Source of the DNA: an uncultured Chloroflexus sp.
Lineage (GTDB): Bacteria; Chloroflexota; Chloroflexia; Chloroflexales; Chloroflexaceae
Reading direction: 5' to 3'
Assembly (NCBI RefSeq): GCF_937951745.1
Contig: NZ_CALFBQ010000041.1
Coordinates: forward strand, 1-61,990
Length of the DNA: 61,990 nucleotides
Below the pieces are notes generated by a model. The model ran no database searches and was not told the DNA's origin. It saw nothing but the letters and a program-made list of their open reading frames with translations. Positions within the stretch are counted from its first letter, which is position 1. Each line of letters begins with the position of its first letter. The position numbers and the translations under genes were made by a program. This document shows positions 33,385 to 42,910 of the stretch, piece by piece.

Positions 33385-35922
33385 CTACTCATCACGCAAC
33401 GCCACCGCCGGACTAATCCGGCTCATACGCAGCGCCGGCCATATACCGGCCAGCAAAGCCGCCCCGATCGCAACCGCCAACGCCTGCCCAAACAGGGCCG
33501 GATCAACGGCGAGTTCCAGTGTCCAGCCAAACGAACGCTTATTGATAACATAGGTCAGCACGAGCGCCAACGCAAACCCCAACGGCGCAGCCAGCAGACC
33601 GGAAGCCAACCCCATCAGACCGGTTTGGCCCAGCACTGCGCCCCACAGTTGGCCGGGTGTTAAACCGTTTGCGCGCAAGACGCCCAATTCACGGGTGCGT
33701 TCGAGTTGCAAGGCCATTAATGCGCTTAAGATACCGATAAAGGCGACAATGGTTGCCAGCAATTGTAATACCGACGTGATAGCAAAGGTGCGATCAAAGA
33801 CTGCCAACGTCCCTTCACGCAACGCCCGGCTTGAATTGACCAACACCATCCCATAGGCAGCACTTATGGCCCGCACTTGTTCAATGACGGCATCAACGTC
33901 GTAGCCATCGCGCACGTAGATCGCCAGCGACGAGATCGCCGGATCGTCCCACAAAGCGCGATAGGTAGCGGCATTGATCCGCACCACACCCCGATCAGAG
34001 GCATAATCGTAATAGACGCCAGCGATCGGCAGGTCGCGCAAGCCGCGATCGGTACGCACCGTCAAGGTATCACCCACCCCTAAACCAGTGCGAAAGGCGA
34101 GTGGCTCTGAGATCAACACCGCGCCGTTTTCCCACGCGGCCCACGTCGCCGCATCACCACCCTGTTGGAAGCGCAACGCGCGCCGTCCCTGCTCGGTCGC
34201 TCCATCCACCGCCAATAACGTTGTCGGCCCGGTAGGCAAATCAATCTGCACACTGCGGAAGGTCGTCATCGACTCAACTCCCGGCAGAGCTGCCAACACC
34301 GCTGGCAAGGCCGGATCAAGCGTCGTGTCGATCCGGTTGGCGACATTGCTTGGCGGCGAGAGGTAGATGTCAGCGACGAGGCTTTGCTCAAGCCAACTGA
34401 TCACAGTTTGGCGGAAGCTGCCGATCATGATACCAACGCCAATCGTTACTGACACCGCAACCATCAAGGCAGCGACGGCAACCGCAGTGCGTGAGAGACT
34501 TGCTACCACATCGCGTGCTGCCATCCGGCCCAGCAACCCCAATACCCGCCCTAACGCCGGACGTAACAGGGACATCAGCCCCACTAGCGCCAGCGGGGTG
34601 AGCAAGGCCGCTCCGATAACGACAGCAAACAACCCGCCGAAGGCGACATAGAGACTAACAGCGCCGGTAGGCGCCGGCATTGCTAGCAGCGCACCACCGA
34701 TCGCGAGCAAGCCAACGCCAGCGCCGGCCAAGCGCGGCGTTGCCCGCCGCACCCGTTCTTCGATACTCGAACGACGCAAGACGGTACGCGGTGGGGTATA
34801 CATTGCTTCCAAGGCCGGAGCCAGCGCCGCCAACAGCGTCGCTGTTATCCCCAGCACTGCGCCTTTCAGCAACACCGCCGGCTCAACGCTCAGATCGCGC
34901 ACTGTCACCACAAAATAGAGATCGTTGATGGTTTGCGTCACCAAGCCAACCAAGCCGCGTCCTAACACCACACCCAACACCAACCCACCGGCCACGCCCA
35001 AGAAGCTGATCAGCAACGCTTCAGCCAAGACCAAACCGGCTAATTGGCCGCGACTCACCCCCACGCAGCGCAGCGTCCCCCACAGCGCGCGCCGCTGCAC
35101 GACGCTGAACGTCATTGTGTTATAGATAAGGAACATGCCAACAATCAGGGCCAAGAGACTGAGCGCAGTAAGGTTCAGCTCGAAAGCAGCCGTCATCTGT
35201 TGCAACGCGCCGGCGCGGGCCGCCACCGGTTGCACCGTCGCGCCGGGCGGCAACAGCGGCGCCAGCGCCGCCAGATCAAATGACTCAGGTACGATCAGGT
35301 CAATCCGGCTTAACCGTCCGACACTATCGAGCAACTCTTGCGCGCTGGCAATATCAACGGCGATCATCCCGGCCAGCGCGCGCCGGCTAAGATCATCAGC
35401 CGGTTCCAGCACTCCCACCACCTGCACGGTAGCCGTGCGCGGGCCAATCTGGATCGGCAACGCATCACCGAGCTGCAAACCGGCCCGTTCGGCATTGGCA
35501 CGAGCCAGCAGCGCCGCCCCCGGTTCAACCAATAGCGCGGCCACATCAACCGCACCACCGCCGGCCAGATAGGGCCGGAAGGGCGCTTCGGCAAATGGAT
35601 CAATTCCAAAAAGCTGATAAACACCGGGGCCGAGGGAGGGGGCAATCACATACCCCTCGACAATTGGCGCCGCAGCCAAGGTTGGAAAGCGCCGCCGGAG
35701 TTCGGGATAGACCGTTTCGGGCAGGCCGGATGGGCCGCCAATGATTTGATGGGTTGATTGGCCGGCCACAGTATCGCCGGCCAATTGGAAAGCGCGGCGC
35801 GCACTGGCATTGGCCAGATCAATCGCCACTACGACTGCCACTCCTAATGCTACCCCTAGAATACAGAGCAACATCTGCCACGGATGGCGCACAATCCAGC
35901 GGATGGAACTACGGAAAAGCAT
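33385..35922 (-). CDS. ABC transporter permease, FtsX/MacB type
   Basis: 845 residues. The first span near residues 14-36 is followed by a large periplasmic-core-like domain, then three spans (around 250-400), two to three spans near 420-500, a second core domain, and three C-terminal FtsX spans ending SRISPAVALRDE. This duplicated layout is that of lipoprotein-release and MacB-like permeases, which use ATP energy to act on outer-face substrates. GAGGT precedes ATG 35922. No ATP-binding subunit is adjacent on either side, which is unusual for the family. Confidence 0.88.
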   Translation of the reverse strand: MLFRSSIRWIVRHPWQMLLCILGVALGVAVVVAIDLANASARRAFQLAGDTVAGQSTHQIIGGPSGLPETVYPELRRRFPTLAAAPIVEGYVIAPSLGPGVYQLFGIDPFAEAPFRPYLAGGGAVDVAALLVEPGAALLARANAERAGLQLGDALPIQIGPRTATVQVVGVLEPADDLSRRALAGMIAVDIASAQELLDSVGRLSRIDLIVPESFDLAALAPLLPPGATVQPVAARAGALQQMTAAFELNLTALSLLALIVGMFLIYNTMTFSVVQRRALWGTLRCVGVSRGQLAGLVLAEALLISFLGVAGGLVLGVVLGRGLVGLVTQTINDLYFVVTVRDLSVEPAVLLKGAVLGITATLLAALAPALEAMYTPPRTVLRRSSIEERVRRATPRLAGAGVGLLAIGGALLAMPAPTGAVSLYVAFGGLFAVVIGAALLTPLALVGLMSLLRPALGRVLGLLGRMAARDVVASLSRTAVAVAALMVAVSVTIGVGIMIGSFRQTVISWLEQSLVADIYLSPPSNVANRIDTTLDPALPAVLAALPGVESMTTFRSVQIDLPTGPTTLLAVDGATEQGRRALRFQQGGDAATWAAWENGAVLISEPLAFRTGLGVGDTLTVRTDRGLRDLPIAGVYYDYASDRGVVRINAATYRALWDDPAISSLAIYVRDGYDVDAVIEQVRAISAAYGMVLVNSSRALREGTLAVFDRTFAITSVLQLLATIVAFIGILSALMALQLERTRELGVLRANGLTPGQLWGAVLGQTGLMGLASGLLAAPLGFALALVLTYVINKRSFGWTLELAVDPALFGQALAVAIGAALLAGIWPALRMSRISPAVALRDE

Positions 35923-36066
35923 ACGACCTCGTTATGGTTGTGAAACGCGCAATACAGACGATGATCAGGCACTGGGCAGTGATTGTGTCCTTCTATCATT
36001 TTGCCACTGTTCTCTTATTTTTTCATGAACCGGATCGCTATGCGCGTATTCTCCAGAGATAATTTT

Positions 36067-36105
36067 GGGTGGTTAGCATACAGCGACCCTGTGTGCCAAC
36101 CACCC
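36067..36105 (-). terminator. Hairpin after the MoxR gene
   Basis: GGGTGGTT / AACCACCC closes a hairpin with an inner GCAYACAG-type pairing; on the minus strand it is followed by AAAATTATC. It separates the MoxR gene from the permease gene. Confidence 0.55.
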
Positions 36106-36141
36106 ATAAGCAACAATTAAGGTACGTCTTTCCAGAACATC

Positions 36142-37089
36142 TTACCGCGGCACTTCCACCCGATTGAGGATACGCCCGATCGCCATATCGGCATTCAGCC
36201 CTTCAATCTCGGCTTCTGGCCGCAGAACGATCCGGTGGCGCAACACCGGACGGGCCAACATCTTCACCTCATCAGGCGTCACGTAGCCACGATCGTGAAT
36301 TGCCGCCAGCGTCTTTGCCGCCAGCAACATCGCCACTCCGGCCCGCAGCGATGCGCCGACCAACAATTCAGGGCTAGTGCGCGTCGCCTGCACAATCGAG
36401 ACAATGTAATCGAGAATCCCCTGCTCAACCTGCACCTGTGCAATCTCGGCCCGGCAGGCAGCCAACGCCTCCGGCGTCACAATGGGGCGCAACCCGGCAG
36501 CAGCCAACTGGTGTGCGTCGAAGCCGAGGTGATAGCGCCGCAAGACCTCGGTCTCAACTTCGCGCGGAGCATAATCAATCACCACCTTAAACAGAAAGCG
36601 GTCAAGCTGGGCTTCGGGCAGCGGGTACGTCCCCTCGTACTCAATCGGGTTTTGGGTCGCAATCACAAAAAACGGCTCCGGTAAAGGCAATCGTTGACCT
36701 TCTATCGTCACCTGCCGCTCCTCCATTGCCTCAAGCAACGCGCTCTGCGTCTTGGCCGGCGCGCGGTTAATTTCATCGCCAAGCAACACTTGGGTGAAAA
36801 TTGGCCCTTGCCGCAGGCGAAATTGGCTACTGCTCAGATCGAAGACTTGAGTGCCCACGATATCAGATGGCATCAAGTCAGGCGTAAACTGAATACGGCG
36901 AAACTCGGCTTGGATCATCTGAGCCAAGGTCTTGGCCATGAGCGTCTTAGCCGTACCGGGCGGACCTTCGAGCAACACATGCCCGCCACTGAGCAATGCC
37001 GTCAGGAGCAACGTCAAGGGTTCCTCTTGCCCAACCAGTGTCTTGCGCGCTTCATTCAACAACGCCGACGCCAACTGCGCAGTTTGCAT
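36142..37089 (-). CDS. MoxR-family AAA+ ATPase
   Basis: 315 residues. Walker A is [11 protein letters not shown], Walker B is [11 protein letters not shown], sensor 1 is [25 protein letters not shown] and the C-terminal lid contains [12 protein letters not shown]-like sequence (VGASLRAG). MoxR ATPases act as chaperones that mature or activate partner proteins, often with DUF58 and von Willebrand factor A proteins, but none of these is next to it. GGAG eight bases upstream sets ATG 37089. A perfect palindrome (37138-37164) separates it from the upstream kinase gene. Confidence 0.92.
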   Translation of the reverse strand: MQTAQLASALLNEARKTLVGQEEPLTLLLTALLSGGHVLLEGPPGTAKTLMAKTLAQMIQAEFRRIQFTPDLMPSDIVGTQVFDLSSSQFRLRQGPIFTQVLLGDEINRAPAKTQSALLEAMEERQVTIEGQRLPLPEPFFVIATQNPIEYEGTYPLPEAQLDRFLFKVVIDYAPREVETEVLRRYHLGFDAHQLAAAGLRPIVTPEALAACRAEIAQVQVEQGILDYIVSIVQATRTSPELLVGASLRAGVAMLLAAKTLAAIHDRGYVTPDEVKMLARPVLRHRIVLRPEAEIEGLNADMAIGRILNRVEVPR

Positions 37090-37137
37090 AGCATATTCTC
37101 CAATGCGTGGGGAACACGATGGTCCTATCGCCAATCG

Positions 37138-37164
37138 TAGCGCCGTTGCAATGCAACGGCGCTA
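37138..37164. repeat. Perfect 13-base palindrome between kinase and MoxR genes
   Basis: TAGCGCCGTTGCA and its exact inverse flank one central base. It lies beyond the kinase stop (37183, minus strand), so it can terminate that transcript, but without a U-tract. Its core GTTGCA-TGCAAC recurs at 55439-55457, suggesting a dispersed palindromic element. Confidence 0.6.
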
Positions 37165-37182
37165 CAGTCGCAACGGGGATCT

Positions 37183-39198
37183 TCACAGCGTCAGAAAGGC
37201 CAAGCTAATAATCAAAAAGAGCGACAGCACACCGATGCCGGCAGAAAAGAGAATTCGCTCCCAGTGCAACAGCCGCCAATCAGGTGGGATCAGATTCTCG
37301 AACCCATAGATCGCCAACCGGTAGGATTGCTCCTGCCGGCCAAGATCGAATCCGATCTCGGTTAGTGGGATAAAATGGATTTGCAGTTCAGCCATCACAA
37401 TGCGGCTATCGTTATCGAGCGCTTGCCGCTGGCGATCGATCATCGCTTTCACTTCGGTGATTTGGAGCCATTCAGGCGGAATTTGCCCAATCACCCGGTG
37501 TTTATACACCAATTCAGCTTTGCATGTGCGGCGCAGCCATGTCTCATCAACATCAGGTAGATCGTTCTGAGCCTCATCGCGCACGATGCGGCGCGACCAC
37601 TCGATCAACTTGCGCTGCACGACGCGGCCAAAACTGGCGCATCGCTTGCAAGGGAGCGAACCGCGCCCATTACATTGCGGACAAGCAATGACCCGTTGGC
37701 GTACCACCGTCGATGCGCCGGCGTCCTCCGTCGTGCCGGCTGGTTGCTCGGCGGTCATTGATCTGGCAGACGGCTGTTCAGTCACCGTCACGCGCCGCAT
37801 GCCCTTACACATCGAGCACACGATCACGCCTTCTCCTTTACAAGCCGGGCAATTAACCACTTGTTCGGAACCGGGCACAACCAGCAGGCTACCCGCCTTG
37901 TCTTGAAACTCCTTGGGTGGCGGTAATTCGATCTGCCAACGCTCCACTTCACGATGGGGCGGTAATTCTTTCTGTTGGGTGTCAGGTTCTTCCTCCATCC
38001 CAGCGTCGCGGCGCTGCTCAACCAGCAATTGCAAATGGAAGAAGAAGACATTGTAGTGCCGGACGCTATGCAAACGGGCCAACCGGCCAAGCAGCGGCAG
38101 CCGGAACGGGTGCTCTTGGGCCCACTGGTCAAGTAACTGGCTAATATGATAGGCATCGAGCTTACGCGCGCGCTGCTGTGCGCGCTCGAGCGGTTCGTGA
38201 AACACGGCACCGGTCAACGCACGCTCAACCTCATTGGGTTCGATGAGGGTGAACGGTTTAGGTTGGCTTGCCGGTTGCGCAACACTGGCCGCAGCCACCG
38301 GAACGACCTGTGTTTGCGACAAATAGGGAGCAAGTACTGCTTCAAGATCGGCGGCCGCAGCCCTAGCGCTAGCATAGCGATGGTGCGGTTCCCATGCCAA
38401 CAGGGTGCGAATAATCCGATCCACTTCCTCCGGCAGCTTCTGCCCCGCTTCAGCTAATGAGCGAACCTGTGGCAACTCCAGCCAGCTATCTCCCGGTTTT
38501 GGCTTTTTAAACCATGGCTCCTCGCCGGTCAGCATATAAAACAGCACTACACCCAAACTGAATATATCGGATAAATGGGTAGCTTTTTGCGCCTCGCGCA
38601 TACACTCTGGTGCGATAAAACCGGGCGTGCCCATAATCATGCCGGTTGAGGTCAACGACTGGTCAGGATCGCGAGCAATCCCGAAGTCGATCAAGTAGGC
38701 CTTCTCGGCATCGGGATCGATCAAGATATTGCCCGGTGCCAGATCACGATGGACAATATCAAGGCTATGGGCATAATCAAGGGCAGCAGCGATCTGTTGA
38801 AAATAGCGCAGCGCCAATTCGGGCGACAAGGGCAAATAAGAACCCTTCTTCAGCGCGTTTGCATTCGTTGATGCTAGCAACTTGGGCAGATCACGTAACG
38901 AGCTGCCGTGGATATATTCAAACACCGCGTAGTGAAACGGATTTTGCACGCCGTAGTCGATCAAGCGTGAAATATGTGGATGCCGAAGGCGAGCAGCGAT
39001 GCTCGCCTCTTGCTCAAACCGCATAATTCGCGCCGCCTCTTGGCTGAGCAACACCTTCAGCGCAACTTTATGCTCGCGAATCCGGATATGATGAGCGAGA
39101 AAGACGCGGCTTGACTCACCGCGCCCAATCCGCTGCTCAATCTCGTATTGGCCGAAGATGCGCGGCAAGCTGGGTGACGAAGAGATGCTAGTCATCAT
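37183..39198 (-). CDS. Ser/Thr protein kinase with DnaJ-like zinc-finger region and C-terminal anchor
   Basis: 671 residues. The kinase domain (about 18-290) has the glycine loop [10 protein letters not shown], Lys in VALKVLL, the catalytic [11 protein letters not shown], metal-binding LIDFGIARD and [10 protein letters not shown] linker follows, then near residues 445-525 four cysteine pairs: [24 protein letters not shown] and CKRCASFG. These match the CxxCxGxG zinc repeats of DnaJ. One membrane span lies at the end ([20 protein letters not shown]). ATG 39198 overlaps the galE stop by 11 bases and lacks its own clear SD, implying coupling. All catalytic residues are intact; substrates are unknown. 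Confidence 0.88.
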   Translation of the reverse strand: MMTSISSSPSLPRIFGQYEIEQRIGRGESSRVFLAHHIRIREHKVALKVLLSQEAARIMRFEQEASIAARLRHPHISRLIDYGVQNPFHYAVFEYIHGSSLRDLPKLLASTNANALKKGSYLPLSPELALRYFQQIAAALDYAHSLDIVHRDLAPGNILIDPDAEKAYLIDFGIARDPDQSLTSTGMIMGTPGFIAPECMREAQKATHLSDIFSLGVVLFYMLTGEEPWFKKPKPGDSWLELPQVRSLAEAGQKLPEEVDRIIRTLLAWEPHHRYASARAAAADLEAVLAPYLSQTQVVPVAAASVAQPASQPKPFTLIEPNEVERALTGAVFHEPLERAQQRARKLDAYHISQLLDQWAQEHPFRLPLLGRLARLHSVRHYNVFFFHLQLLVEQRRDAGMEEEPDTQQKELPPHREVERWQIELPPPKEFQDKAGSLLVVPGSEQVVNCPACKGEGVIVCSMCKGMRRVTVTEQPSARSMTAEQPAGTTEDAGASTVVRQRVIACPQCNGRGSLPCKRCASFGRVVQRKLIEWSRRIVRDEAQNDLPDVDETWLRRTCKAELVYKHRVIGQIPPEWLQITEVKAMIDRQRQALDNDSRIVMAELQIHFIPLTEIGFDLGRQEQSYRLAIYGFENLIPPDWRLLHWERILFSAGIGVLSLFLIISLAFLTL

Positions 39199-40171
39199 AA
39201 CCGTGTGGATGGGTGCGATGCCATTCCCAAGCCGATGCAATAATCGACTCAAGATCAGGGTAGCGCGGCTGCCAGCCCAGCTCGGCGCGGATCGTTTCAG
39301 AAGAGGCGACCAATACTGCCGGGTCGCCGGGTCGGCGCGGCCCCACCACCGCCGGGATCGGATGGCCGGTCACTTTGCGCGCTGTCTCGATCACTTCCCG
39401 CACGGTAAAGCCTTGACCATTGCCGAGGTTATAGCGACGTTCACCCAAGCGGTCGAGCGACTCCATCGCCAAAATGTGGGCGCTGGCCAGATCCAGCACG
39501 TGGATGTAGTCGCGCACGCAGGTACCATCGCGGGTCGGGTAATCATCGCCAAAAATCGTAACGTGCGGGCGTTGGCCCAACGCCACTTGCAACACGATCG
39601 GGATCAAATGCGTTTCCGGATCGTGATCTTCGCCGCGGTCGGGCGTATCGCCGCAAGCATTAAAGTAGCGCAGACAAGCGTAGCGCATCCCATAGATCCG
39701 GTGCATCCAGTGCAGCATCCGCTCGATAAAAAACTTTGACTCACCGTAGGGCGAACCGGGGACAATCCGTTCGTGTTCAGCGATAGGAATGCGTTCGGGT
39801 TGATCAAACAGATTCGCGGTTGACGAGAGAATAAACCGACGCACTCCGGCGGCAATAGCGACTTCGAGCAGATTGGCAGCATTGACGAGATTATCGCGCA
39901 GATAGAGCATTGGTTGTTCCATGCTCTCACCGACCAGCGTATACGAGGCAAAGTGCATAATCCCATCAATGCCGGGGTAAGCAGCGAAAATTTCGCGCAG
40001 CGCATTGCGATCGGCTAAATCAGCCTCGACAAATATCGCCTCTGGCGGTACAGCAGCGCGATGCCCTTGATAGAGGTTATCAACGACAATCACCTCATGC
40101 CCGGCCCGCACCAATTCGGCGCTAGTAATGCTCCCGATGTAACCAGCGCCGCCAGTAACCAATACCTTCAT
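39188..40171 (-). CDS. galE: UDP-glucose 4-epimerase
   Basis: 327 residues, normal GalE length. The NAD-binding TGGAGYIGS is at the N-terminus, a LSSTANLF strand follows, and the active-site Tyr and Lys are in [13 protein letters not shown]. Later GalE blocks [14 protein letters not shown] and [14 protein letters not shown] are clear. It interconverts UDP-glucose and UDP-galactose in the cytoplasm. GGGAG about nine bases upstream favours ATG 40171 over one three codons earlier. The kinase gene overlaps its 3' end, and the hypothetical gene ending at 40193 lies just upstream on the same strand. Confidence 0.95.
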   Translation of the reverse strand: MKVLVTGGAGYIGSITSAELVRAGHEVIVVDNLYQGHRAAVPPEAIFVEADLADRNALREIFAAYPGIDGIMHFASYTLVGESMEQPMLYLRDNLVNAANLLEVAIAAGVRRFILSSTANLFDQPERIPIAEHERIVPGSPYGESKFFIERMLHWMHRIYGMRYACLRYFNACGDTPDRGEDHDPETHLIPIVLQVALGQRPHVTIFGDDYPTRDGTCVRDYIHVLDLASAHILAMESLDRLGERRYNLGNGQGFTVREVIETARKVTGHPIPAVVGPRRPGDPAVLVASSETIRAELGWQPRYPDLESIIASAWEWHRTHPHGYDD

Positions 40172-40192
40172 AGTAGTCATCTCCCTCGTCTA

Positions 40193-40774
40193 TTAACCTT
40201 CGGGTGTGGTTCCATCTGAAGCAGGTTCAACCGCAGCCGCCGGCGCTTCCGGCGCCGGTTCAGACTGAGCCGGACTACGCACACTGTAGAGGGCTTGGAT
40301 AGCGCGCTGTGCCAAACAAACAAACGAGCGGTGCAACGGCGCACCGCCATTGATCGGGAAGATCGTCACGTTGCGGAGCGGAATGAAATCATCGGCCAAC
40401 GCCGTCAACATCTCTTCCAATTCAACGTCTGGCCGGCGATACATTTCGGCCCGCACTGCAAATTCGCTAGCAAAAAACATCACCGGCTGTGTAGCCCGCG
40501 GCGGCGCTAAAACGCGATAATCCGGCGGCGGTTCAGGCTCTGCTAACACTGCCACGAGCAGCGCATCACCCCATGCCACTAAGGCTTGTGGCACCCGCTG
40601 CGCGTGCTGCGGACGCCAGAGCGGGGCGATGCTGACCTCATGGAGGTTCACAAAGCGGCTCATCCGGTTGTTAAGGGCATCACTCACCCTGCGGTACAAG
40701 GGCAGCGTATAACTGCCGGTGTAAAGCAACGTAGGTGTGAAGATCTCGACCGTAAAGGTGAAGCCATCGCTCAT
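40193..40774 (-). CDS. Conserved-looking hypothetical protein in the aroA operon
   Basis: 193 residues. A compact alpha/beta part (residues 1-155, FTVEIFTPTLLYTGSYTLPL ... FPINGGAPLHRSFVCL) is followed by a Pro/Ala/Glu-rich tail of about 35 residues. ATG 40774 overlaps the aroA stop by four bases, and AGGAG lies five bases before it. No membrane span, metal site or catalytic motif is recognised. The position suggests co-expression with aroA and galE rather than a defined reaction. Confidence 0.65.
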   Translation of the reverse strand: MSDGFTFTVEIFTPTLLYTGSYTLPLYRRVSDALNNRMSRFVNLHEVSIAPLWRPQHAQRVPQALVAWGDALLVAVLAEPEPPPDYRVLAPPRATQPVMFFASEFAVRAEMYRRPDVELEEMLTALADDFIPLRNVTIFPINGGAPLHRSFVCLAQRAIQALYSVRSPAQSEPAPEAPAAAVEPASDGTTPEG

Positions 40775-42078
40775 ACTGTCTCCTGCACCGCAGCGAGCGC
40801 TTGCCAGAAGCCGGGATAGCTCACCGCAGCGGCTGCCGGTTCTAAGATGGTGGTTTCGCCTCGCGCTACCAGCGCTGCAATCGCCCATGCCATCGCCAAC
40901 CGGTGGTCGTGATAGCTATCAAGGGTTGTACCGTGCAATTGGCCGGGCCGACCAATAATGACCATCCCATCGGCGGTTGGTTCGACCAACATACCCATCG
41001 CGCTCAAACCGGCTGCCACCGTCGCGATACGGTCGGTCTCTTTGGCGCGTAACTCGTGCGCATCGCGGATGACCGTCTCACCATCGGCACAGGCCGCGGC
41101 CACTGCCAAGATCGGGATTTCGTCGATCAAGCGCGGGATCAATTCACCGGCGATGGTTGTGCCGCGCAGGGTTGACGAACGCACCACCACATCGCCAACC
41201 GGTTCGCTCCCTTCTAAGCGCTCGTTGACAACCTCAATCGCCGCTCCCATCGCACGCAACACATCGAGCGCGCCAGTGCGGGTCGGATTGAGGCACACGC
41301 CGGGAGTAACCAATTCGGCATCGGGATGGATCGCCGCCGCTACCCACCAAAAGGCGGCTGACGAAGGATCGCCGGGCACGCGCAGCGAGAGCGCCGCTGG
41401 AGCAGTGGCCGCGGTTGGCGGACGCAACGTAATCTGCTCGGCAGTCACCGTAATATCAAGCCCCATCGCCGCCAGCATGCGCTCAGTATGGTCACGTGAG
41501 TCAATGCGACCGGTCAGGGTGATGGGACTATCGGCGTTCAACGCCGCCAGCAAGAGGGCCGACTTGACTTGAGCTGATGCGATCGGCAACTCGTACTGGC
41601 CACCGCGCAGCGCGCCGCCGCGAATCGCCAATGGCGCCCGATCGCCCTCGGCGCGGCCATCGATCTGCGCTCCCATCGCGCGCAACGGCACAACAATCCG
41701 GCGCTGCGGACGCGAGCGTAATGAGGCGTCGCCGGTCAACACACTAAAGAACGGTTGACCAGCCAGCAACCCGGCCAGCAGGCGCAAGGTTGTGCCAGAG
41801 TTACCGCAATCGAGCACATCAGATGGCTCGCGGAAGCCACCCAAGCCGGCGCCATGCACCACCAGCTCGCGCTCACCGAGCTGTTCAACCGTCACCCCCA
41901 ACCCCCGCACGCAAGCCACCGTAGAAAGGCAATCAGCGCCGGGCAAAAAATTGGCAATCTGCGCACTGCCGGTCGCGATAGCGTTAAACAACACCGCGCG
42001 ATGTGAAATCGACTTATCACCCGGCACCTGAACCACACCGCGCAACCGGCTCGGCGCAGTTAATGTTATCCCTGTCAT
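40771..42078 (-). CDS. aroA: 3-phosphoshikimate 1-carboxyvinyltransferase (EPSP synthase)
   Basis: 435 residues, standard length. It joins phosphoenolpyruvate to shikimate 3-phosphate in aromatic amino acid synthesis. The signature blocks are visible: VPGDKSISHRAVLF at the N-terminus, LDCGNSGTTLRLL, RPQRRIVVPL and LRAKETDRI. The start at ATG 42078 has GAGG nearby and leaves 16 bases after the FHA regulator stop, so the gene is in an operon with that regulator. The Gly-Asn-Ser-Gly-Thr-Thr loop has Ser where class I enzymes usually have Ala, a position known to affect glyphosate binding. Confidence 0.96.
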   Translation of the reverse strand: MTGITLTAPSRLRGVVQVPGDKSISHRAVLFNAIATGSAQIANFLPGADCLSTVACVRGLGVTVEQLGERELVVHGAGLGGFREPSDVLDCGNSGTTLRLLAGLLAGQPFFSVLTGDASLRSRPQRRIVVPLRAMGAQIDGRAEGDRAPLAIRGGALRGGQYELPIASAQVKSALLLAALNADSPITLTGRIDSRDHTERMLAAMGLDITVTAEQITLRPPTAATAPAALSLRVPGDPSSAAFWWVAAAIHPDAELVTPGVCLNPTRTGALDVLRAMGAAIEVVNERLEGSEPVGDVVVRSSTLRGTTIAGELIPRLIDEIPILAVAAACADGETVIRDAHELRAKETDRIATVAAGLSAMGMLVEPTADGMVIIGRPGQLHGTTLDSYHDHRLAMAWAIAALVARGETTILEPAAAAVSYPGFWQALAAVQETV

Positions 42079-42094
42079 CGCCGCCTCATCCGCT

Positions 42095-42760
42095 CTAGCC
42101 CGCCGGCTCAGCGTCGGGAGCCACAATCAGCTTGTACCCAAACCCGCGCTGTGTCACCAAATACCGCGGTCGCGACGGATCGGGTTCGATTCGCTGGCGC
42201 AACCGGTAGACAAGCGCATCTATCGCATTGTAATCAAAGATGGCATAATCCCACACCTGATTAGCGATCTCCTCCTTACTCACCACCTCACCCTGCCGGC
42301 GGTAGAGCAAGGCCAACAATTGGAACTCTTTCACCGTGAGCGGCGGCGTGAGCAACTCACCGCGAATGTACACCGACTTGGTTGGTTCATCAACCCGGAT
42401 CTCGGCCCGCACTGCCCGCAACAGCGCAGGGTCAAGCATCCCCTTCATCGTTGCGGCGGGGTCGTTAAACACAATAACGGTATCGGCGATCAAGATTTGA
42501 TCAGCATGATGCAGGCTGCGCGCGCCGCTCACGCGCTCTTGATTAAGGAAGGTGCCGTTCGTACTCTCAAGATCGCGAATAAAAAACCCTTCTTCCGTCT
42601 GTTCAAAGCGCGCATGACGCCGGGAAGCGAGCGGATGATCGATAATAATGTCATTCGAGCTATCACGGCCAACGGTAATGACCGATCGATCCCACACGAT
42701 TTCCCGATAGTCGCCGTTACTACGTTTGACAATCAATTGCGGGGCGGGAGCGGATTGCAT
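42095..42760 (-). CDS. FHA domain fused to OmpR/PhoB-type winged helix
   Basis: 221 residues. The FHA domain (about 20-100) has its phosphothreonine-binding residues: VGRDSSNDIIID, SRRHARFE and DLESTNGTFLN. A DNA-binding winged helix of the PhoB class follows (residues 130-210, LTVKEFQLLALLYRRQGEVVS, VWDY, ALVYRLRQRIEPDPSRPRYLVT). There is no receiver domain, so phosphothreonine recognition replaces Asp phosphorylation as the input. It is transcribed divergently from a Ser/Thr kinase, its probable signalling partner, and leads the aroA-containing operon. GGAGG lies 11 bases before the ATG. Confidence 0.9.
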   Translation of the reverse strand: MQSAPAPQLIVKRSNGDYREIVWDRSVITVGRDSSNDIIIDHPLASRRHARFEQTEEGFFIRDLESTNGTFLNQERVSGARSLHHADQILIADTVIVFNDPAATMKGMLDPALLRAVRAEIRVDEPTKSVYIRGELLTPPLTVKEFQLLALLYRRQGEVVSKEEIANQVWDYAIFDYNAIDALVYRLRQRIEPDPSRPRYLVTQRGFGYKLIVAPDAEPAG

Positions 42761-42790
42761 CGTTCACCAGCCTCCAGCTACAACATGCTT

Positions 42791-42819
42791 TTGAATGCGC
42801 AGATGCGATGTGGTACAAT
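42791..42819 (+). promoter_or_regulatory. Promoter of the plus-strand kinase gene
   Basis: TTGAAT at 42791-42796 and TACAAT at 42814-42819, spacer 17, about 85 bases before the GTG start at 42911 in the divergent kinase/FHA-regulator region. Confidence 0.6.
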
Positions 42820-42910
42820 CGCTTTGACCTTGCTGATTATACCATGGCATATTCGCCTGTGGCAGACGTTGAATTCACAGCATTCCACTAATGGGTGATC
42901 GGAGACACGG

